A program made the position numbers and the translations under genes. From the NCBI GenBank assembly GCA_004835665.1, contig RBKR01000004.1, positions 372,001 through 436,000 on the forward strand: 64,000 nucleotides of DNA, in the 5' to 3' direction. Every line of letters begins with the position of its first letter. The stretch's first letter is position 1. The notes under the pieces are model-generated. The model was given only the letters and a program-made list of their open reading frames with translations. It was not told where the DNA came from and made no database searches. Positions 24,638 through 35,819 of this stretch are shown piece by piece. The DNA is from Phoma sp. XZ068. Its lineage: Eukaryota; Ascomycota; Dothideomycetes; Pleosporales; Didymellaceae.

Positions 24638-25162
24638 CGACTTTACATAATCTCATCAGGTCGTGGCACGCTCGTGTCATGGCATAGATTGGTCATGATG
24701 CAAATTTACAATTCTGTGGCAAACTAGTAGGACAAAAGGACACCCTTGTTCTCGATACCTCACGCAAATTGATGCTATAGATGGGTACATTGAGAGGTCG
24801 AATGCAACAATTCAACTGTTTGATTTTGCGCATCGCTTGTGCATCTGCTCCATGCTCACGTGCTTCCACTCCCTCCTACTGAGCCCTTGAATGCAAAAGC
24901 TGAAGTTGCAGCCAACGAAGTGAATGGTAGACCCCGGTTTGTGCAGTGACAAATTAAGACGAGTCTCTCATGAGTAGGGCTACAAGCGGTGAAGTGAATG
25001 GGAACTCGCCGCACTGCACAACCGATCTTCGTCCCCACTTGCTCCTTCCTTTTCGCTTGACCCGTCGCCTTGCTACTTCCACACATAGTTTCTCAAACCC
25101 AGAGTTTCACACACGTATCTCACGGCAGCTTAAGATCTGGCTTCCTCTAGCCTCAGACGACA
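24638..25162. other. Intergenic region
   Basis: About 525 bp between two secreted-protein genes on the plus strand. No further gene; the last 100 bp are pyrimidine-rich leader-like sequence. Confidence 0.45.
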
Positions 25163-25563
25163 ATGAAGACCCTTCATGTGACCCTTGCCCTCGCTGGCCT
25201 CGTTATCCTCACCAAGGCCGCTCCCTACGGCACAGAGGGCAGCTGCGGCAAGTGCGACACCTTTCCAGGACCATACACTGGAGGCAACGCCCAAATTCCA
25301 CTCCGCCCCTCTGCCAACAAGTCCAACGGCAAGGCATACAAGTGCACTACGTTCAGCGCCGAAGTGCGACTCAGCACCTGCACCAACCAGATCTGTGGCC
25401 TCTGCATGATCTTCAAGTGAGTTTGAACAAGCCACAGTGCTGCTTGGGGGACGCAATTCTGATGTTACCCAGGGACGATAACTGCCAGGGCGATGTTCTG
25501 CAATGGGGTGGTCCTGGTTCCGAGTTCGGCGGACAGGGAGCTCATAGCTACTTCTGCATGTGA
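25163..25563 (+). CDS. Secreted 8-cysteine protein, copy 1 of a tandem pair, 114 aa
   Basis: Family not recognised. Exons 25163-25416 and 25473-25563; the phase-2 intron falls inside the Lys codon of MIFK/DDNCQGD. Signal peptide MKTLHVTLALAGLVILTKA, then eight cysteines: CGKC near the mature N-terminus, one at KCTTF, one at STCTN, the pair ICGLC before the intron, and DNCQGD and SYFC after it. The C-terminus is Gly-rich (GGPGSEFGGQGAHSYFC). It shares cysteine order, intron position and phase, exon 1 length (254 nt) and C-terminal motif with the next gene, so the two arose by tandem duplication. Small size, secretion and high Cys content make it a candidate apoplastic effector or antimicrobial protein; function is unknown. 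Confidence 0.8.
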
Positions 25564-26051
25564 TGGAAGGCAGGGTTGCTCAACGATTGTGATAGCAGGG
25601 AATAGGGTCTTGAGATATCATGGTGGAAAGCCTGCCTCGCTGTTGTTGTCGAAGCTACACAAACACCATCTCTCAGGCGGCCAAGAGTAGGGCCTCGAGG
25701 ATACAATTTCGAACATCAGAGGTCCCATGTATGTCGTTTTCGTATTGTGGCGGAACCGTTGATAACCAATGGAGCTGTCATTTTGCCTTTAGTCACCTAA
25801 AACACTGTCAATAACTACGAACAATGAAAGGCCGAGTGAAGCTATAACTCTTCGAGCATCGAACAAACGCTTCCCGATCTTCTTACTGGGTCTCACTTCA
25901 CTTACGGTAAGTTCGCGCACTTGTAGATAAAGCGCAACTGACCGGCTTTGTCTCTTTTATTGTTTCTAGCAGCTTCTTACCTATCGCGGCTCTACTCCAG
26001 CGACATCCTCAAGATCCAAAAAGCCCCCTTGGCGAACACGAAACAATCACA
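25564..26051. other. Intergenic region between the paralogues
   Basis: About 490 bp separating the tandem 8-Cys genes. No gene or repeat was recognised. It ends in a CA/CT-rich leader before 26052. Confidence 0.45.
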
Positions 26052-26456
26052 ATGAGATTCCATATCCTCGCTCTTGCCGCCACTGCCATACTCACTACCG
26101 CCTCTCCTACTAACTCTCAGGTCCTCGCCCGCGCGCACTACGCCTCGCTTCCAGGAAACTACTGCGGCAAGTGCGTTCTCCAGGGGAGCGGTCAGCTGCG
26201 TGAACTGCGCTCATCTGTCCCTACGAACAATTGCAACACCCTCCCTGACGGAGAGACATATGGACCCTGCAGCAACCAGTACTGTGGTGTTTGTGTGCTG
26301 TTCAAGTAAGATTTATTCATGGATGACTGATACGAGGATCCTGTTGCTGACATGTCGACTAGGTACATCGACTGCCAGGGCGACATCGTCCACTCGAGTG
26401 GCCCGGGGGCAGGTGCCTTTGATGCGAAGGGCGCTCGCTCGTACTACTGCTTCTAG
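26052..26456 (+). CDS. Secreted 8-cysteine protein, copy 2 of a tandem pair, 115 aa
   Basis: Paralogue of the gene at 25163. Exons 26052-26305 and 26363-26456; exon 1 is again 254 nt and the intron again splits the Lys codon of VLFK/YIDCQGD in phase 2. Signal peptide MRFHILALAATAILTTA, a short pro-like segment, then the same cysteine order: CGKC, NNC, GPC, YCGVC, DCQGD, SYYC. The C-terminal GPGAGAFDAKGARSYYCF mirrors copy 1, but the middle of the protein (residues 40-75) has diverged almost completely. That pattern, a constant disulfide frame with changing loops, is common in host-facing secreted proteins. Function is unknown. Confidence 0.8.
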
Positions 26457-26726
26457 GCCATAGATGACGAGCCATTTGGATGCACCTATACCTAAGTAAT
26501 ATTTACAGTACGACAAAATTCAGATCATCTGGCCGGAATCTGAATCTGAAGCCATCTGTGCAAGTTTATGCATTACAACAAAGTGGAACAATGGGACATG
26601 CACAAAATTCTATGGATAGTAGTAAAATCTGACTATCGATATAAGTTCATTCCAAGGGTTGAGGTTCATAACAATGTACACACTGTGATGTCTTCTTCCT
26701 TTTGTTCTACCTGTATTTCTTTGCAC

Positions 26727-28039
26727 TTAGGTCATGTTCTTCAACAAGTAAGCCAGACCAGCCCACGCCTCCTCGCCACTAGGCAGAATTTGGCTAGCAG
26801 GCAGAACGAAGCCGTATCTACCAGTATCGCGGAGTTCAACAGTCATCGAGTACTTCGCTTTGGCGTTCTCAAGAGCATAGTCAACGCTGTCACCGCTGAC
26901 CTGGTAGATGGTGTTGCAAATCGGGCCACCGGTAAAGGTAGTACCGTGAACTGCCTTCACAGCGGCGATGGCGCCCCTGGTCAAGCTGGCGTATGTAGCA
27001 GAGTTGGGCAGAGTTCCGGAGCAAGTGTAACCGTATGGGTACATCCAGAGTTGAGAGTAGGAGTGAATGTCCATGTACAGCTGGATGCCCTTGCCTGCAG
27101 CGAGGCCGTCGAGCTGAGCCTTCAGTGCCTTGGTCTCCACACCATCACCGGCAGAGGGGCCCTTGTAGTCGTCTTCGCACGGGGAGGTACTGGCACCCTG
27201 GGCCTGGCTCCAGGATTTGTGCGGCCAGTTCCTGTTGATGTCGCGGCCGATACAAGAAGCAGAACTTGTTGACTGGCGGTTCTTTCTCCAGAGGCGGTTG
27301 CTGTTCTGCGAGAAGTAGAAGCCATCAGGGTTAACCACGGGGAAGATGTAGAAGTCGTACTTGTCCTTGAAGCCGGCAGTTGTGGCGTCAGTGGATGTAA
27401 GCAGCTGGAATGCGGCGTATTCGTTGACCATGGTGGTAATCCATTCGCGCGCGTGCACAGTGCTGTGCCATACGACAGCCTTTTGAGAGCCCTTGCCTCC
27501 GCTGCCCCAGATGTGAATGCCCTTGATGTCGCGGCCCTCCAAAGACTTGCCTGCAGAGATGACCTCGGAGTTTGAGGGGTATGCAGCAGCCAGATCGGAG
27601 ATCCATTGGTAATGGTCAGCCAGAGCGTGGTATGAGTTGAACCATGTTGCACTGGGTGCAGCGCCGGCTGGTGGTTGCTTAGCGGTGTTCAACACAGGGA
27701 TATGGAGTACGTACCAGCATATACAGAGAACGAGCTCTCGTTGGCAATAGATGCGCCTAGGTTCTCGTGCATGATCTTGGTCTCGAATTCCTTGGTGGAT
27801 GCCTCGAAAGCAGCAAGCTGTTCAGGGGCGACTGAAACATCGACAACGTCGCCGGAGGATGGCTTGCCCTTCCACACATCAAGCTGCAGCTTGTTCACAA
27901 CCTCTTGGAACTTGGCTGTGTTGGATGGCCCATTGACACGGAAGACCTTCCAGTCATCGTAGGCGACCTTCTGCTTGTTTGAGACTGATGCAGCGGAGGC
28001 AAGCCCCAAAGAGGCGAGTGTAACGCCAAGAAGCTTCAT
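26727..28039 (-). CDS. Secreted M14A zinc carboxypeptidase (carboxypeptidase A type), 421 aa
   Basis: Removes C-terminal residues from peptides outside the cell. Exons 28039-27715 and 27667-26727; the acceptor at CCACCAG is the one that restores the frame. Signal peptide MKLLGVTLASLGLASA, an N-terminal propeptide of about 90 residues (KVFRVNGPS to ENLGA), then the catalytic domain from about residue 115. Zinc ligands are His180 and Glu183 in HAREW and the later His of DIHSYSQLWMYPYG; substrate-binding NRLWRKNR, GRDINRNWPHK and NPDGF are present. The general base Glu lies in TVELRDTGRYGF. The length is typical of fungal MCPA enzymes. It is transcribed towards the 8-Cys pair. Confidence 0.93.
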
Positions 28040-28111
28040 GCTGAAGAACGTCCGAGCTGTTCAAGAAGGGTAGCTGGTGAGGACAATGATGGTTCGCCCC
28101 ACGACCTGACT

Positions 28112-28118
28112 TATATAA
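28112..28118 (-). promoter_or_regulatory. TATA box of the carboxypeptidase gene
   Basis: TATATAA within the palindrome ACTTATATAAGT, about 75 nt upstream of the minus-strand ATG at 28039, a usual TATA-to-start distance for a gene with a short leader. Confidence 0.5.
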
Positions 28119-30158
28119 GTCGTAACTCGAACCCAGCTTCTCCATCTTGCGCCCGATTCTACGAGTCGTCCATAGTGCATCCGACGCACCTGCCATACTG
28201 GAACTGACTGCCGGGGCACCAAGGCTGCGCCAGGAAGTTCAGAAGCCCGTTCTCTTGGTACTGCAGCTCTTTAATTTACTGTCCTATGATAAGGCTGAAT
28301 CTAGAAGGCCATTTATGCAGTATTGCGGTGATCGACCGGGATGTATAATGGCGTTGTCAGGAGCAGCTCTGGAACAGGCATAAGCTTGAACTAGATAAGA
28401 TCCATCAAGCAGTGGGTCTTCCTGAGTGGTCACGGATAGACGTGGTTGTGTTTCGACTTACGGTGTCTCGGTGGATCCTGGCAATTCTATTGACGGGGAA
28501 AGCGCGGGGTTGATTCGTCGACCTTCCACATAGAGTTTGGGCGTAACCGAGATGCGCCATCTGATTAGGGAAGGAAGTTCTATGGAGCTCCAGTCATGGC
28601 CTGATGATTGAGCAGATGATCGAAGAGGAACAAAATCGCGAACCAGTATCGGTGAGATAGTGGTAGGTGGTTGGGAACTGAGTGAAGATGAGGACTGGCT
28701 AACTTCCTGTTGCACTGCCAAACGCGTGCCAGACGCGCTTACACTCCACGAACCACCCTCCAGTTAGCAGGACCTTCATAACACCAGACAGCGTTAACAG
28801 TTACCACTGCACTAATTTCGAGGTCGCGCAAGACGAGACCAATTCTTGGATGTAGAAAGGGTTGATCACAAGCCCAAAATCTTGAAATCTAATGAGCCAG
28901 TTTGTGGTGGTTTGCCTGCTGTTCAGTTTCCAAGGTATCCTATTCCCCCGAAGATATCTTTCTACACACTTTAAAAGTGCTAAATAATGTTTTGTGAGTG
29001 TCTAATTTGACCTGGTCAGCAGCACCTCAACATCAGGCAGCATGTCAGACAACGCGCAATTTGAGAACCGAAGATGCTACGTCATTCTAGCGGACGAAGC
29101 TTTGCGGCCTTGCCATCCACCCTTGTCTGACGGTGCTGAGGTATCCGATTTACTGCGAACATAGATGAAACAACCTGACTACTGGGACGGAAAGGAGCGA
29201 CAAGTGGAAGATGGTTGTCATCAAATTTCCCCAGCATCCACCCTTCCATAAATCCCGATGTTTCTAGCACGAACTCAAAACTACCACTTTAGCAGGGGTA
29301 GATCTAAGTTGAACCCAAATTCTACTGATCAGGTTGAGACAGTAGCACCCTTCTACAATGTCGAATGCGTTAGACCTCGAAAGCGCCCGAGACTGCCCAG
29401 GTGGGCGGCAACAGCAGCTCGTCAACAGCAGCTCGTCAACTGGCCCGTGTGGATCAAGACGCTGGTAAGGCTACGCTTGACACGGAGACAGCACCGAAGA
29501 GTTATCAATCAAGGCAGCGGTGTCAGTTGCTGGCAGTCTCCAGATGACTGGGGTTGACGAGGCTCCATCATTGCTTATCGAACAGTGACCCTGCACGACC
29601 AAGGAGGACGAACCTATAAGCAAGTATGTACGACTTGATTTTGGTCAGTCCAATGAAGTGCTCCAAAGGGAGTGACTTTGCTACTGCTGCATACCACTAC
29701 AGACCAGCGGTAAGATAATGTCCCTCTCGTAATGCCTTTGTGCAGCTTCTTACTCATTCACAATAGTTATGACCAACAGCGTGTCTCAGTCTCTACAACA
29801 GTAACAAACTCTGTCGCATCTTGGTATTTCACTGTTCTAGCTATTGCCGCTGCAGACGCAGCCAGTGTACAGAGTGTTGCTGCGGTCTCGGAGTTCAAGG
29901 TGATGCTGCCCGGCGACAATTTGGAAAACAAAGAGTAGTTTGAAATGAAACCGACGATGGCTTATACAACCAAAGAGGCTTTGGTGAGTATCGTCAAATT
30001 CATTGAGTCGTTTGGTCAAACAAAGGCATGCATGAACGATAATGCCTTGATGTTACCTTTGTCCAGCAGGAGCCTATATCAACTACATTTGGCGGATGCA
30101 TTTTCTTGTTTTTTACAGGAACCACAAACGTAGGGTTCACTTGCTATCATATCAAGAA
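28119..30158. other. Intergenic region
   Basis: About 2 kb between the carboxypeptidase promoter and the kinase-like gene. No coding sequence could be supported on either strand. It contains a 14-bp direct repeat at 29409-29440. Confidence 0.4.
29409..29440. repeat. 14-bp tandem repeat, 2.3 copies
   Basis: The unit CAACAGCAGCTCGT occurs twice without gap, plus CAAC of a third copy. No function is apparent. Confidence 0.7.
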
Positions 30159-32831
30159 ATGGCAACCCAGCGACTCCCCTTCATAGACTTGGTTGGAAAC
30201 CCCGCTCGTCTAACTTATCACAGTCTAGATAATGTAGATGAGGCCCTATACAATGCACTTCAGAGGCCGACTGACAGGAATGTCTTCCTGCAAATGATCA
30301 GAGACTATAATACGGAGATCAATGAGGAGGGTATGTATGATTGTGGCAACACATGGGTCTGTACTAACTTGCAAAGGCATTGCACCACCTATGAATGGTA
30401 CTGAAGTCCAGACACGATGGAATAGGAAGAGGCCAAGCCTATACAGGACATGGGGGAAGAGAAGCCCTAAACATACAGCTGCAGTACTGGCAGATGCGCT
30501 TGCTCCGATACAGGCTCCAGGACCGGCACCAGCACCAGCACCAGCACCAGCTGCGACCGCAATTGCACCCATCGCGACCCAAGGCTTGCCTGCTACACAT
30601 GTACAACCATTGTCTCCACCTCAGAGCCCTTTGGCGGAGTTGTCACCAAGGTTTTTGTGCCAGGGAAACTACACTAATCGTCAGTTATCGCCAACAAGAG
30701 GCCAATCACATGCCATTGCAGATGACCTAGGAGGTGCTTGGAAATACGCTGATGTAACATACCAAGAAGATCCACTTTCAAAGCCAAATGTCCCAATGGC
30801 ACCTCCAAAATCTGTTTACCTGTGCGTTCGCCCAGATGAATTTGGAATAATTCAGGATGTAAGTCTCTGGATGCGGCAAGATGGGTTTGAGCTGACAATG
30901 CAAATAGCAAGTTGCAGTAAAATGCTTCGAACTTGAAGAATTGGCCGGGCGGTCACAACTTAACGATGGGTCCCAAGCGGCAGAGCGGTCACAAGTGATC
31001 GTGGACATACACAATGAAGAAGTCCAAAATGAGGTCCATATATCTCAGCGCATCGGATGGACTAATTGCAGTCATATGACCCAATATCGTGGGCACAACA
31101 TCAGAGACCTTTCACATTCAGTGATCAAACCTGGCCAGGATGACCCAGAGACTGCTTATCAGAAGACGGTACATTTGTACCAGAGTTGGGCAGACCATGG
31201 CCATTTAGGAAATCTTATCAATCAACACAGGCTAACGAAAAGGTGTGTATAACAGCATCTGTGCCCATAATTTTGAACGCTGCTTAATGAACCATGACAG
31301 ACCTATCAACGAACATTTTATCTGGTATACTTTACGGGAACTCACAGAAGCTCTCTATGCACTCAAAGAAGGTCCAGGATCATGCACCTCGGCACGAACG
31401 CCGCCTGCAGTCCTGCCGGCCTCCGAAGAATACGGAACCGACTCCGTACACTCGTGGACGCCAATCCTTCACCTTGACATAAAGCCAGCGAATGTTTTGT
31501 TGGAGGCAGCAGGAGACAATGCAGATTATCCTGCGTATCCAAAGCCAATATTATGCGATTTTGGACTATCGCAGCTAGATAACGAGGAGTTTCTGGACAA
31601 TATTGAGGCAAGATTCTCTGGAACAGAGCATTGGATACCTCCTGTGAGTGCACCGATTTTGCTCACTCACAAGCGGAGTGACAAAGTCCAAAATTTGAGT
31701 ATTCTCGCTGACACGTCATAGGAAAGACATATGGCACAGAAAGAATGGGACAATGCGCGCCTTATTGTAGATCAAGAATACCCGCCATATCAGTGGCCGT
31801 TGTCTGCAAAGACTGATATCTGGGCCTTGGGCCTAATTGCGCACAAGATGATGTTTGCGCATTGCATGGAAATAGGGATTGATGACGACTCAGGAGATAA
31901 AGGGCTCGTGGAGGACTTGACTCTGAGCGAAGTGTCTGATTGGGCGGAAGACCTGCAGTACTCCGAGAATTGGATGCGAAGCCATTATGAGCCTGACATG
32001 GAACGCGGTCCGGACGATTTTAGTATACGCCTGCATAGAATCGCTGTGGACTGCCTTCGACATGATCCTGACTTACGCCCTGGCCTCCCGGAACTTAGAA
32101 AGCGTATCAGTACAGAGCTAGCCCGACTAGATGGCATGTACGGCGAAAACATAGACAAGAGAAGGAGGGACCCCAAGGACGATCTCAACATTCTTACCTG
32201 CGATGATTACGGCAGTCATCCCTTTGAAGAATACAGGATCGGCAAAATGTACCAACCGAAGCGTAAACATCGCCGAATGGATCTAAACCAACATGATGAA
32301 TTTGATTACGGAAAACTGCTTAGCGACTGGGAAAACATTGACCAGAAACCAATCCCCGAGGATCAAAGCGATGTTGTCGATATGGCAGACTCCTATATAG
32401 TCAGACCCGTACCTACGCAAGACTTAAACGAAACCGACGATGGAGCTTGGGAGTGGTCCGCAAAACACCTCATCAGCTGCCTACGCAAGCACACGTCAGA
32501 AGAGCCGGACTGCTACATCTTGACACACGGAGAAATCAATGGTCAATATGACCACAGGTGGGTGGAGGCAGCATTCCAGCCAGAGATCAAAATCAAGATC
32601 CTCGTATACCTACGCAATGAGACCAAGTTTTGGGATGAGGAAGAGATGATCAATAATGATGTGGCTGCGCTTACGTTTCAACATGCTATCGACTGGGCTC
32701 TATTCATGTTGCATAACTGTCGACAAGGCAATCGCATCGCCGAGCCAAAAGGGCTGGTTCTGGATAATATGAGTGAACTACATCGAGGTTTGTTCGATTG
32801 GATTTTTGTCAAGCCGAGCGGTGCTTTTTAG
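30159..32831 (+). CDS. Divergent protein kinase, 813 aa
   Basis: Exons 30159-30330, 30377-30858, 30908-31242, 31301-31643 and 31722-32831; all GT-AG and frame-consistent. Residues 1-200 are non-conserved and include a Pro-Ala repeat coded by GCACCA units. The kinase core starts near 200: VAVK (Lys223), a probable helix C at NEVHIS, the catalytic loop HLDIKPANVLL (Asp389, Lys391, Asn394), CDFGLSQ (Asp416) and the helix F motif KTDIWALG. A recognisable glycine-rich loop is missing, the HRD Arg is Leu (a non-RD kinase), and about 30 extra residues sit before the catalytic loop. After the C-lobe comes about 200 residues of unrecognised sequence. Ser/Thr kinase activity is likely because Lys, Asp and DFG are kept. 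Kinases of this divergent sort are often expanded in plant-associated ascomycetes. Confidence 0.75.
30525..30551 (+). repeat. GCACCA hexanucleotide repeat inside the kinase gene
   Basis: About four tandem GCACCA units in exon 2, read as Pro-Ala repeats. Slippage-prone; it could vary in length between strains. Confidence 0.7.
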
Positions 32832-34419
32832 AAGAATTGAGGTTGTGGTTGGTGTTGAGAACTTGCTTAGGTGAGCAACACCTATATGTATTATGTATAA
32901 GCCAGCTGTTGTATCTCTGACTGTGATCTCAATAGCGCCTTGCTTGTGGTCTCCCTTCAATGGGTTCCCGATGTCAGCCGGAATCTCGAAGCTGTTAAGA
33001 ATGTCAGATCTTCGCTTGTGCCTTGGTGATGATATCCAACCTATACGAAGGCGCAACCCTCTTGGTCCTCATGGATAATGACGCAGCCAGCACGTGTGGC
33101 CTTCGTCTTCAGCTCCTCGTACCTTCTCATCTGTTTGAAAAAGATGATATTATACATGTAAGCAGAGTAGTTTATCGCTTGATGCTAAGTCACATGCAGT
33201 CGCCACACGGTACCCAAGCTTGGACTTCTTGCTTCTATCATCACGGTAGCCGGCCTCGGTCGCAGTGCGCTCCCGCTTCTTGGTTTTGACAACCATTCTA
33301 GGCAGCATTATGGCGAGGATGGGTGAACTTTCGTGGTATTTCCGGTACTGAGATCGTGCGATTGTGTTGGGTGGTCGTGGTGAAAGCTCTCACCAGAACA
33401 GCGTAAAATTTCTGCTCTCCGCCGCTGCGGCTGTCGTAACCATGTTGCGTCGTCACTTTCTTCTCCACGAGCACCGTCCCGCCTTCACCTCCGTGAACGG
33501 CACCATTACACACCGCCAAGGGTTTCACCCGATGCCGAATGATCTGCAGGGTTACGAACACAGAAGATTTGTCCCCAGGCAACCTGCAGCAGATTTTGGG
33601 CAATTTATGGACTAAGATTTACAGTCTGCTTGTTCTACATACTATTAAAGAAGTCATCAATTTGGACGGTCTCCCACCCGCCAACCTTCGGTCAATGTGC
33701 ACTAACGCCACCTTTGTTGCTTCATATAAGGGTCTCTGTGTAAAGACACAAAGTGGATGCTAACTCTAGACCTAACCATTACAACAGAATATGGGCCTAG
33801 ACTGAGGAAAATGATACTGGATAGAGCGTTCGAGGAGCACAATGGTCGCAAACATGTACGATACCCTGCTATAGGACATTAAATTTACTAATCAATCCAT
33901 AAGCCGTGTATTACCTCTTGAAACATACAGAGGTGCGGGTCGATCACATGGCGACGAGACGGGGTGGTACAGCAGCCCGGCTGCTTGTCGACTCTTTGCA
34001 AACCTCTGGACGATCTCATCACTCAAAGCCTGATTTGCAGTCAGTATAAGAATATACTAATGCTAGGTGAATGAGCGAAAACGGCACCGCAGCAAACGAG
34101 CTTCGAAGTGAGAGATGAGAGCTAAAAGCGTCAAGCTTCATTCTTCCTAGCTTCAGTCTTCCTAGCTTCAGTCTTCCCAGCGTCAGTCTTCTCGGCGTCC
34201 ACAGCTATTATATAGCGCGCCAATCATCTCTCGAACATCCTAAATGACACCTCAATAACTACCTTCTCGCCTCAACTTCCTATCTGCTATGCACTGCGCA
34301 AGCCGCCAACCGTGAACCTCGAGTCGCGGCCCAGGAACACTCCGGTGGTACGAACGGAGAACAGCTCGCAGTTCATGGACCCGGCCCTCCATGTACCGCG
34401 CACACCTCGGTAGGCGACT
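32832..34419. other. Gene-poor interval with a possible small minus-strand gene
   Basis: About 1.6 kb. On the minus strand a basic frame from 33296 (MVVKTKKRERTATEAG) could splice at 33206/33131 to RRYEELKTKATRAG and stop at 33041, giving about 60 residues, but the donor is weak and no homology is recognised. A 15-bp tandem repeat lies at 34134-34193. Nothing else is supported. Confidence 0.3.
34134..34193. repeat. Four tandem 15-bp units
   Basis: Units AGCTTCATTCTTCCT, AGCTTCAGTCTTCCT, AGCTTCAGTCTTCCC and AGCGTCAGTCTTCTC lie end to end. Divergence grows along the array. It is about 230 bp before the broken gene at 34420. A minisatellite; no regulatory role is evident. Confidence 0.8.
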
Positions 34420-35463
34420 ATGCTCGGACGCGTCATTGAACAGCCATACAACCATTTGAAGCCGGGCCATCAAGATACCATTACCGGTCCCCTAACCAAC
34501 CGCGAGCTTATTACCACCTGGGATTTGACAAAAGGCTACTACACGAGAATCGCTAAAAAAGTGAGTAACTCCCTAATTTGTGAAGCGGTCACTTACAAAC
34601 CCAGTTGATCACCGAACGCTATAGCCCCAGCAGCTTCATCCTTGAGTGGATTGAGGGCGAGGTGTATGCGGAAGCGTACGCCGTCATCGTGACGAACCTC
34701 AACCTTGAAGCGCTAGTGACGTAGAGATTTATACCTGCTGGCTCGACCCCAGAAGCGAGCATGGCACTCAGGAAGTAGGCCGCCGCTCTGCGTGCACACA
34801 TCAGAACAGTGCAGAACCGTAAAAGGACAGAGTGCGAGGTTGCTTATAACAAAGCTGCCGGCGATACCACGAGTAAGAAGGGTGCGGGTGCGAGGGCAAA
34901 GGCGGAACAGATGAGATATTTCTACAGCAAGATGAAGGACGAGCTCGTGGTGTATCGGGTCCCTAATGATGCGATGTGGGCGACCCCAAACGAAGTTCGT
35001 GCCTGCAAGCTGAAGCCGCTTTTATCTCGTGACCCTCTTGCCCGGTACGGTTTCTGGACAGAAAAACTCGACTGCCACATACTTGCGTCGCACATTGGCC
35101 GCGGCTATGCAATCTTTGATATCCGGTATGTCTCAATCAGTGTCTCCAGACATATGGTTAACGTTTGGCAGCTCCATGTTAACTGATGAGAATTCCATCA
35201 TAGTGCTGAACCGGAGAATGGCACAGATCTGTGATCTCATACATCGCGGAATCGTTTACCCCCAGGATCTTCTCTGTCAACTACAGCGCATCTTCAAGGA
35301 TGTTGACGTTCACAGCAGCATAACCATCCGCAGCTACCGCGCCGATGTTTAAGTAGCGATCAAGAATCTTGAGGCTACCTACCGGGACCAGGTTTCAGGT
35401 GCGCCTGAGTGGAAGGATGTCCCAGTCTTCAACACCTTGCATCGTGGGAAACGGCGTCGGTGA
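34420..35463 (+). pseudogene. Broken hypothetical gene with three nonsense codons
   Basis: Family not recognised. One frame runs through probable exons 34420-34560, 34605-35125 and 35172-35463, joined by clean GT-AG introns (GTGAGT and GTATGT donors) that keep frame, ending at TGA 35461. It is interrupted by TAG at 34722, TAG at 34776 and TAA at 35350. Each is one C-to-T change from CAG or CAA, that is CpA to TpA, the change made by repeat-induced point mutation. The reading frame between stops stays open and charged, for example a Lys/Ala-rich helical stretch at 34830-34930 and EKLDCHILASHIGRGYAIF near 35060-35120, so decay is recent. No domain or signal peptide is seen. Confidence 0.6.
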
Positions 35464-35635
35464 CGAGGCGGAGCTGCCAGTAGAGAGCGTGATCGGAGCA
35501 TGCCTCTTTCTTGATCAAAAGATTGATCGACGCCGTGACGATGGTATACAACCGACTGGCTGCGGTGGTCGGTTTCCGTGGTGTTTTGTGGTTATGAAGT
35601 TCGGCGCAGAATATATATGTGTAGCTATAATAAAG

Positions 35636-35815
35636 TAAGTCTAGCTTATTGAAGCTTTTACCGTAAATATATATACATAGACCTTTTCTCAGTTTTATAG
35701 TGACCTATAGAAGTTATATTTACTCTAATATTCAACAATTCACTATACTATTTGTAATTGTAATAGGTTAAGCTTATACTAGTAAATACTAGTAGAGGCT
35801 TGATTAGCGCGCTAT
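35636..35815. repeat. AT-rich block, possible RIP-decayed transposon remnant
   Basis: A sharp switch from balanced composition to TA-rich sequence (ATATATATACATAG, TATACTAGTAAATACTAG) with no reading frame. It lies between the broken gene and the lectin relic. Such blocks in ascomycetes are usually repeats mutated by RIP; no terminal repeats are left to identify the element. Confidence 0.45.
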
Positions 35816-35819
35816 CGTA

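Noticed and set aside
33041..33296. Possible two-exon basic minus-strand gene of about 60 residues
   Set aside because: Weak donor site, no homology and alternative frames equally open; described only in the interval entry.
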